Shown here piece after piece: positions 56,057-64,000 of a DNA stretch of 64,000 bases. This DNA comes from Alphaproteobacteria bacterium (GTDB taxonomy: Bacteria > Pseudomonadota > Alphaproteobacteria > Rhizobiales > Xanthobacteraceae): NCBI GenBank assembly GCA_005884685.1, contig VBAH01000083.1, positions 88,183 through 152,182 on the forward strand, given 5' to 3'. Under the pieces are notes generated by a model. It was not told the DNA's origin, ran no database searches, and saw nothing but the letters and a program-made list of their open reading frames with translations. Every line of letters starts with the position of its first letter. Position 1 is the stretch's first letter. A program made the translations under genes and the position numbers.

Positions 56057-57880
56057 ATGTGCGGGATCGTCGGAATACTGGGAAGCGAGCCGGTCGCGGA
56101 GGAGATCGTCGAGGCCCTCAAGCGCCTTGAATATCGCGGCTATGACTCGGCCGGTGTTGCCACGCTCGAAGGTGGCCATCTGACGCGGCGCCGCGCGGAG
56201 GGAAAGCTCAAGAACCTCGAACAACGCCTGATCAGCGAGCCGCTCGCAGGGCATGCCGGCATCGGCCATACCCGCTGGGCGACGCACGGCAAGCCGAACG
56301 AGACGAACGCGCACCCGCACGCGACCGACAAGGTCGCGGTCGTGCACAACGGCATCATCGAGAATTTCCGCGAACTGCGCGAGGCGCTGCAGGCCAAGGG
56401 TCACAAGTTCTCCACCGAGACCGACACCGAAGTCGTCGCGCACCTCGTCACCGACGAGATGAACAACGGCCGCTCGCCGCAACAGGCGGTCGAGGCGACC
56501 CTGCCGCGCCTGCGCGGTGCGTTCGCGCTCGCGTTCCTGTTCGAGGGAGAGGACGATCTCCTGATCGGCGCGCGCAAGGGCTCGCCGCTCGCGATCGGCT
56601 ACGGCAAGGGCGAGATGTATCTCGGCTCCGACGCGATCGCGCTCGCGCCATTCACCGAGACGATCAGCTACCTCGAAGAGGGCGACTGGGCAGTGCTGAA
56701 CCGCAAGGGCGTGCAGGTGCGCGATGCGGCCGGCAAGAAGGTCAAGCGCGAGGTACAGAAATCGAATGCCTCCGCGTTCCTGATCGACAAGGGCAACCAT
56801 CGCCATTTCATGGCCAAGGAAATCCACGAGCAGCCCGAAGTCGTCGGCCACACGCTGGCGCATTACCTCGACATGTCGGCCGAGCGCGTGCGCATGCCGG
56901 CGCTGCCGTTCGATTTTGCCAAGATCACGCGCATCTCGATGTCTGCTTGCGGCACCGCCTATTACGCGGGGCTGATCGCGAAGTACTGGTTCGAGCGCTT
57001 CGCGCGCCTGCCGGTCGAGATCGACGTGGCCTCGGAATTCCGTTACCGCGAGGCCCCGTTCGCCGAAGGCGGGCTGGCGATTTTCGTCTCGCAGTCGGGC
57101 GAGACCGCCGACACGCTTGCGACCTTGCGCTATGCCAAGGAGCAGAAGCAGCACATCCTCTCCATCGTCAACGTGCCGACCTCGACCATCGCGCGCGAAA
57201 GCGATGCCGTGATGCCGACGCTCGCAGGCCCGGAGATCGGCGTCGCCTCGACCAAGGCCTTCACCTGTCAGCTCGCGGCGCTGTGCTGCCTTGCGATTCA
57301 CGCCGGGCGCGCACGTGGCATCCTGTCCGACGAAGACGAGCGCAAGCTGGTGCGCGCGCTGATCGAGGTGCCGCGCCTGATGACCGAGGCGCTGGCGATG
57401 GAGCCGCGCATCGTCGAGCTTGCGCACAACCTCGCGCACAGCCGCGACGTGCTCTATGTCGGCCGTGGCACCTCGTTCCCGATCGCGCTCGAAGGCGCGC
57501 TGAAGCTGAAGGAAATCTCCTATATCCACGCCGAAGGCTACGCGGCGGGCGAGCTCAAGCACGGCCCGATCGCGCTGATCGACGAAAACATGCCGGTGAT
57601 CGTGATCGCGCCACACGACCGCGTGTTCGAGAAGACCGTCTCGAACATGCAGGAGGTGGCCGCGCGCGGCGGCAAGATCATCCTGGTGACCGATCCCAGA
57701 GGTGTGGCGGAGGCGACCGTGTCCTCGCTGATGACCTTGACGCTCCCCGAAATGGCCTCGACGGTCACGCCGCTGGTCTATGCGATTCCGGTGCAGCTCA
57801 TCGCCTATCATACCGCCGTCATGATGGGCACGGACGTCGATCAGCCGCGCAATTTGGCGAAATCCGTCACCGTCGAGTAG
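56057..57880 (+). CDS. glmS: Glutamine-fructose-6-phosphate aminotransferase (isomerizing)
   Basis: A 607-aa GlmS. Cys2 in MCGIVGILG is the glutaminase nucleophile; HTRWATHGKPNETNAHPH and the two SIS sugar-isomerase domains (SACGTAYYAGLIAKYWFE; VGRGTSFPIALEGALKLKEISYIHAEGYAAGELKHGPIALID) follow. It provides glucosamine-6-phosphate for cell wall and lipopolysaccharide synthesis, with GlmU downstream in the pathway. Found 119 bp after glmU on the same strand; no riboswitch-like structure is seen. Confidence 0.97.
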   Translation: MCGIVGILGSEPVAEEIVEALKRLEYRGYDSAGVATLEGGHLTRRRAEGKLKNLEQRLISEPLAGHAGIGHTRWATHGKPNETNAHPHATDKVAVVHNGIIENFRELREALQAKGHKFSTETDTEVVAHLVTDEMNNGRSPQQAVEATLPRLRGAFALAFLFEGEDDLLIGARKGSPLAIGYGKGEMYLGSDAIALAPFTETISYLEEGDWAVLNRKGVQVRDAAGKKVKREVQKSNASAFLIDKGNHRHFMAKEIHEQPEVVGHTLAHYLDMSAERVRMPALPFDFAKITRISMSACGTAYYAGLIAKYWFERFARLPVEIDVASEFRYREAPFAEGGLAIFVSQSGETADTLATLRYAKEQKQHILSIVNVPTSTIARESDAVMPTLAGPEIGVASTKAFTCQLAALCCLAIHAGRARGILSDEDERKLVRALIEVPRLMTEALAMEPRIVELAHNLAHSRDVLYVGRGTSFPIALEGALKLKEISYIHAEGYAAGELKHGPIALIDENMPVIVIAPHDRVFEKTVSNMQEVAARGGKIILVTDPRGVAEATVSSLMTLTLPEMASTVTPLVYAIPVQLIAYHTAVMMGTDVDQPRNLAKSVTVE

Positions 57881-57982
57881 CTGGCGGCGTTCTGCCGTCC
57901 TATATCGCCCATGGCGGCCCGCCTTCACTTGTTCATATAATGGCCGTCAGATGCCTGCGGGCAGACGAGGCCGCGCGATTCG

Positions 57983-58729
57983 ATGAGCAATCTTGAGAGT
58001 TCCGGCACGCCGGAGCCGCCACATCACGGCATCGCCAGCCGCATCCGCACCTATTTTCTCACCGGCCTGATCGTCGCCGGTCCCGTCGCGATCACGATCT
58101 GGCTGGTGTGGTCGTTCGTCACCTGGGTCGACGACCTGGTGCGTCCGTTCATTCCGGTCGCCTACCGGCCGGAGACCTATCTGCCGATCAAGGTCCCCGG
58201 CTTCGGCCTGATCATCGCGTTCGTGGCGCTGACGGTGCTCGGCTTCCTCACGGCGAACCTGGTCGGACGCACCTTTGTCGACATCGGCGAGAAGATTTTG
58301 GAGCGCGTGCCGATCGTGCGGCCGATCTATCGCGGCCTGAAGCAGGTGTTCGAGACGCTGTTCTCGAAGTCGGCGTCCTCGTTCCGCACCGTCGGGCTGG
58401 TGGAGTTTCCCGCGCCCGGCATGTGGTCGCTGGTGTTCCTCTCGACGCCGCCGGGAGCGGACATCACCCAGACGCTGCCGAGCGAACATGAGTACGTCTC
58501 GGCCTTCATGCCCTGCACGCCGAACCCGACCACCGGCTTTTTCTTCTACGTGCTGCGGCGTGACGTGATCGAGCTCGCCATCTCGGTCGAGGATGCGGCC
58601 AAGCTGCTCATGAGCGCCGGCATGATCCAGCCGGGCGGTGGCGGCGCGGAGCAGCAGAAGAAGCTGGCCGCGATGGCGGAAACGGCCCGGGCCGCGCGCG
58701 CGGTACGCGAGAACGAGGCGGCGGAGTAG
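57983..58729 (+). CDS. DUF502 family membrane protein
   Basis: A 248-aa DUF502 protein: two N-terminal membrane helices (FLTGLIVAGPVAITIWLVWSFVTWV and GFGLIIAFVALTVLGFLTANLVG), then conserved ERVPIVRPIYRGLKQVFETLFS and SAFMPCTPNPTTGFFFYV. Function unknown. Located after glmS as in many Rhizobiales; its stop is adjacent to the convergent recG stop. Confidence 0.92.
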   Translation: MSNLESSGTPEPPHHGIASRIRTYFLTGLIVAGPVAITIWLVWSFVTWVDDLVRPFIPVAYRPETYLPIKVPGFGLIIAFVALTVLGFLTANLVGRTFVDIGEKILERVPIVRPIYRGLKQVFETLFSKSASSFRTVGLVEFPAPGMWSLVFLSTPPGADITQTLPSEHEYVSAFMPCTPNPTTGFFFYVLRRDVIELAISVEDAAKLLMSAGMIQPGGGGAEQQKKLAAMAETARAARAVRENEAAE

Positions 58730-60826
<2,097 letters not shown>

Positions 60827-60829
60827 GGG

Positions 60830-61267
60830 TCAGGATTGCGGTGGATCGGACAACGGTCCAGCACGGGTGAACACCGCGCTCGCGCGGACGATGCGCTCGC
60901 CACCGACGATGAGGAACGCATTCGCAAACGCGAGGCGGCCGCCGACCTTCTGCACGTCCACATGGGCCTCGACCCAGTCGCCAACTTTTGCGGCGCCCGC
61001 GAAGTCGGCGGTCAGGCTCGCGGTGATCAGCCCGGCGGGCGGATCCTCGCCGAACGCAGTGCGATAGCCGAGCGCGATGTCGGCAAGTGTGACCAGCAGG
61101 CCGCCATGCGCGAACCCGCGCGCATTGGCGTGCTTTTCGGCGATGCGCAGGCCAATGACCAGGCCGCGCTCCGGGTCGCGCCGATAGAACAGCGGCCCGA
61201 CCGTTTCGAGAAACGGGCTGGTACGGAACAGCGGCTCGAAATCGGACGGAGGATGCGGGTCAGCCAT
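60830..61267 (-). CDS. PaaI family hotdog thioesterase
   Basis: A 145-aa hotdog-fold protein with the PaaI-like signature ARGFAHGGLLVTLADIALGYRTAFG (the HGG turn and following helix) and SLTADFAGAAKVGDWVEAHVDV. Acyl-CoA thioesterase activity is expected. It is immediately upstream of recG (3-nt gap) and divergent from sdhE. Confidence 0.9.
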   Translation of the reverse strand: MADPHPPSDFEPLFRTSPFLETVGPLFYRRDPERGLVIGLRIAEKHANARGFAHGGLLVTLADIALGYRTAFGEDPPAGLITASLTADFAGAAKVGDWVEAHVDVQKVGGRLAFANAFLIVGGERIVRASAVFTRAGPLSDPPQS

Positions 61268-61391
61268 CGGGTGATTCCGGGTTGCCGCGCATTATCCCAC
61301 CAAACCGACGGCGCGCCCCGCTGACATTGCGGCTTTCCCTCGCTATATCACCCTCGCCCGGCACGTCCGGGCTTTTCGTGTTGTGGAAGCG

Positions 61392-61676
61392 ATGAGCGGC
61401 ACCAACCGATCGAGCGAAGGCCTGGACGAGCGGCGGCGGCGTTTGCTGTTCCGCGCGTGGCATCGCGGCATGCGCGAGGTCGATCTGATCACGGGGCGGT
61501 TTGCGGACGCGCATATCGGCAGCCTGAGCGACGCCGAGGTGGGTGAGTTCGAGCGCCTAATGGATGTCGCGGAACCCGATCTGCTCAATTGGGTGATGGG
61601 AACCGCCGACACGCCAAAGGACTACGACACTGCGCTATTCCGCCGCCTGCGTGAATTCCAAGGCGGGGCTGCGTGA
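61392..61676 (+). CDS. sdhE: Succinate dehydrogenase assembly factor 2 (SdhE)
   Basis: A 94-aa SdhE, which attaches FAD to the SdhA flavoprotein. It has the RGxxE motif as RGMREVDL (Arg25, Gly26, Glu29). ATG 61392 is preceded by GGAAGC; a GTG at 61383 is possible. Its TGA overlaps the mfd ATG (TGATG), a coupling conserved in this group. Confidence 0.93.
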   Translation: MSGTNRSSEGLDERRRRLLFRAWHRGMREVDLITGRFADAHIGSLSDAEVGEFERLMDVAEPDLLNWVMGTADTPKDYDTALFRRLREFQGGAA

Positions 61677-64000
61677 TGGCGAAGGCGCTCGCGAAGTCAC
61701 CAGCCGAGCTGCTGGCTCCCGGCCGTGTGCTGACGCTCTCCGGCGTTGCGGATGGGGCCGAGGGGCTGATCGTCGCCGACCTTGCGCGGGCGGTCGCGGC
61801 CCGGGCCAATGCTCCCGCAACGAGCCTGCTCGTTGTCTGCCGCGACGGGCCGCGTATGGCGCAGCTTGCCCGCGCGCTCGGATTCTTCGCGCCGGAGATC
61901 GAGGTCAACGAGTTCCCGGCGTGGGATTGCCTGCCCTACGACCGCGTGTCGCCCCATGCCGGCATCGTGGCGCAGCGCATGACCACGCTCTCGCGCCTCG
62001 CCCGGCTGAAGGGGCGCGACCGGCCGGGCGTCGTGCTCACCACTGTCAACGCCGCGCTGCAGCGCGTGCCGGCGCGCGATTTGGTGGCCACGCAATCGCT
62101 GTCGGCCGCGCCGGGCAATGTCCTCGCCATGGACGGCGTGACCAAATGGCTGGAGCTCAATGGCTATAACCGGTCCTCCACGGTGCGCGAGCCGGGCGAC
62201 TATGCGGTGCGCGGCGGCATTGTCGATCTCTATCCGCCGGGCCTGGGCGACCCGGTGCGGCTCGATTTCTTCGGCGACACGCTGGAATCGATCCGCACCT
62301 TTGATGCCGAGACGCAGCGCTCGATGGAGACGCTGCGTACCCTCGATCTCGTCCCAGTCGCCGAATTCCAGCTTACCAGCGACACGATGCGCCGATTCCG
62401 CACCGGCTACGTCGAAGCGTTCGGCACGTCGCCGAACGATCCGCTTTACGAGGCGGTGAGCGAAGGCCGCCGCCATCCCGGCATGGAGCACTGGCTGCCG
62501 CTGTTTCACGGCAAGCTCGATACGCTGTTCGATTATGTGCCGGGTGCGGCAGTCGTGCTCGAACCGCTCGCCGAGGAGGCGGCACATGAGCGCTTCGCCC
62601 AGATCGCCGACTACTACCAGGCGCGGCGCGAGGCGCTCGAGGCGGACCGCGCCGGTACCGTCTACAAGCCATTGCCGCCGGAGCGGCTCTACCTCGGCGA
62701 GAGCGAGTGGCAATCGTTGCTGGGGCGGGGCGCGCTGGCGCGGCTGACGCCGTTTGCCGATGCCGACACTGCGGTGGTTGACGCCGGCACGCGTCAGGGC
62801 CGCAACTTCGCCCCCGAACGCACCGAGGCGGAAGCCAACGTCTTCGATGCGGTGACCAGACACGTCCACACGCTGCAGGGCGCGGGCAAGCGCGTCGTCA
62901 TCGCGATGTGGAGCGAAGGCTCGCGCGAGCGCATGAGCCACGTGCTGGCCGATCACGGCCTTGTCAATCTCACCAATGTCGCCGGCTACCCCGACGTGCT
63001 GCGGCGGCCGAACATCGAGGTCGCGCTCGCGGTGCTCGGCCTCGAAAGCGGCTTCGAAGCGGATGAGCTCGCGGTCATCTGCGAACAGGATATTTTGGGC
63101 GACCGGCTGGTGCGCCGCCGCCGCGCTTCGAAACGGCCGGAAGACTTCATCGCCGAGGTCACCAGCCTCGATGCCGGCGACCTCGTCGTGCATGTGGACC
63201 ACGGCATCGGCCGCTTCGTCGGCCTGCAGACCATCATGGCGGCGGGCGCGCCGCATGACTGCCTCGAGCTGCACTACGCCGAGAGCGCCAAGCTCTTTCT
63301 GCCGGTCGAGAACATCGAATTGCTGTCGCGCTATGGCTCCGAGGATGCCGGCATTCAGCTTGACCGGCTCGGCGGCGCCGGCTGGCAGACACGCAAGGCC
63401 CGGTTGAAGAACCGCATCCGCGAGATGGCGGGCGAACTGATCAAGATCGCGGCCGCGCGGCTCTTGCGCGAAGCGCCGCGTCTCACCGTCGCGCACGGCA
63501 TGTACGAGGAGTTCTGCGCCGGCTTTCCGTACGACGAGACCGAGGATCAGGAGACGGTCATCAATACGGTGCTCGACGACCTCGGCTCGGGCAAGCCGAT
63601 GGATCGCCTCGTGTGCGGCGACGTCGGCTTCGGCAAGACCGAGGTTGCGCTGCGCGCCGCCTTCATCGCGGCGATGAACGGCAAGCAGGTGGCCGTCGTG
63701 GTGCCGACCACGCTGCTCGCGCGCCAGCACCACAAGACCTTCAGCGAACGCTTCCGCGGCTTTCCCGTGAACGTCGCGCAGGCGTCACGCCTGATTCCCA
63801 ATGCCGAGCTGAAGAAGGTGAAGGAAGGACTGGCCAACGGCACGATCGACATCGTGGTCGGCACCCACGCGCTGCTCGGCAAGGCGATCGGGTTCAAGGA
63901 CCTCGGGCTGCTGGTGGTGGACGAGGAGCAGCACTTCGGCGTCGCGCACAAGGAGAAGATCAAGTCGCTGCGCGCCGAGGTGCATGTGCTCACGCTGACC
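61676..64000 (+). CDS. mfd: Transcription-repair coupling factor Mfd (3' truncated by window)
   Basis: The frame from ATG 61676 stays open to the window end (775 codons visible of about 1,150). Translation gives the UvrB-like N-terminal module (FFAPEIEVNEFPAWDCLPYDRVSPHAGIVAQRM), the RNA polymerase-interacting region (DLVVHVDHGIGRFVGLQTI), and the helicase motifs GDVGFGKTEVALRAAF (Walker A 648-655) and DEEQHFG (749-755). Mfd releases RNA polymerase stalled at lesions and recruits UvrA, also encoded here. It overlaps the sdhE stop by 1 nt. Confidence 0.96.
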   Translation, partial: MAKALAKSPAELLAPGRVLTLSGVADGAEGLIVADLARAVAARANAPATSLLVVCRDGPRMAQLARALGFFAPEIEVNEFPAWDCLPYDRVSPHAGIVAQRMTTLSRLARLKGRDRPGVVLTTVNAALQRVPARDLVATQSLSAAPGNVLAMDGVTKWLELNGYNRSSTVREPGDYAVRGGIVDLYPPGLGDPVRLDFFGDTLESIRTFDAETQRSMETLRTLDLVPVAEFQLTSDTMRRFRTGYVEAFGTSPNDPLYEAVSEGRRHPGMEHWLPLFHGKLDTLFDYVPGAAVVLEPLAEEAAHERFAQIADYYQARREALEADRAGTVYKPLPPERLYLGESEWQSLLGRGALARLTPFADADTAVVDAGTRQGRNFAPERTEAEANVFDAVTRHVHTLQGAGKRVVIAMWSEGSRERMSHVLADHGLVNLTNVAGYPDVLRRPNIEVALAVLGLESGFEADELAVICEQDILGDRLVRRRRASKRPEDFIAEVTSLDAGDLVVHVDHGIGRFVGLQTIMAAGAPHDCLELHYAESAKLFLPVENIELLSRYGSEDAGIQLDRLGGAGWQTRKARLKNRIREMAGELIKIAAARLLREAPRLTVAHGMYEEFCAGFPYDETEDQETVINTVLDDLGSGKPMDRLVCGDVGFGKTEVALRAAFIAAMNGKQVAVVVPTTLLARQHHKTFSERFRGFPVNVAQASRLIPNAELKKVKEGLANGTIDIVVGTHALLGKAIGFKDLGLLVVDEEQHFGVAHKEKIKSLRAEVHVLTLT

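Noticed and set aside
61697..63733. 678-aa minus-strand open frame
   Set aside because: Antisense shadow of mfd, whose + frame from 61676 has all helicase motifs.

Overview
The window is 64 kb of GC-rich chromosome from an alphaproteobacterium, most likely a Rhizobiales member near Bradyrhizobiaceae/Xanthobacteraceae. The support is the core gene order (uvrA, ssb, marC, gyrA, coaD, two cyclophilins, queA, tgt; then glmU, glmS, DUF502, recG, sdhE, mfd), the many solute-binding-protein transporters, and several dispersed palindromic repeats of a kind common in that group. The organism assignment is inference from recognised families, not a database match.

Layout. 1-4.5 kb: end of a Gly/Arg-rich protein, then a leftward TRAP transporter operon (dctP, dctQ, dctM) continuing into a class I glutamine amidotransferase and a GNAT protein. 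4.7-10 kb: small secreted or membrane hypothetical genes. 10-15.3 kb: uvrA, an SDR, a secreted protein and ssb. 15.3-21 kb: a Uma2-type nuclease and a five-gene branched-chain amino acid type ABC operon with a repeat inserted between its two ATPase genes. 21-25.7 kb: marC, gyrA and a LysE exporter. 25.7-28.6 kb: a leftward group of a Bug/TctC binding protein, an FAD monooxygenase and an ankyrin protein. 29-35.5 kb: coaD, ppi, a membrane protein, ppi, a papain-like hypothetical, a GT9 glycosyltransferase, queA and tgt. 35.5-40.7 kb: a molybdenum hydroxylase pair, corA and small zinc-ribbon proteins. 40.7-48.7 kb: tRNA-Lys(TTT), then a leftward peptide/opine-type ABC operon with two tandem paralogous binding proteins and a terminal LysE gene, facing an M20 amidohydrolase. 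50.1-50.8 kb: a PIN toxin/RHH antitoxin pair with a 26-bp perfect palindrome in front. 51.6-54.5 kb: a complete mobile element. 54.5-64 kb: glmU, glmS, DUF502, recG, a thioesterase, sdhE and mfd (cut off by the window end).

The most unusual object is the 2,821-bp mobile element at 51652-54472. It has 19-bp perfect terminal inverted repeats, an 8-bp target duplication, an IS1-like DDE transposase, and passengers: a divergent ParA-like ATPase with a substituted signature lysine, a KGG-type basic protein, a 77-aa helical protein, and a 56-aa membrane microprotein whose stop codon lies in the terminal repeat. Five TTGACC boxes lie between the ATPase and transposase genes. The element sits in the former glmU leader. 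Other points of interest are a 53-codon bridging ORF made by the repeat between livG and livF, a GAAA-capped hairpin abutting the tgt start codon, and repeats placed between binding-protein and permease genes in two transporter operons.
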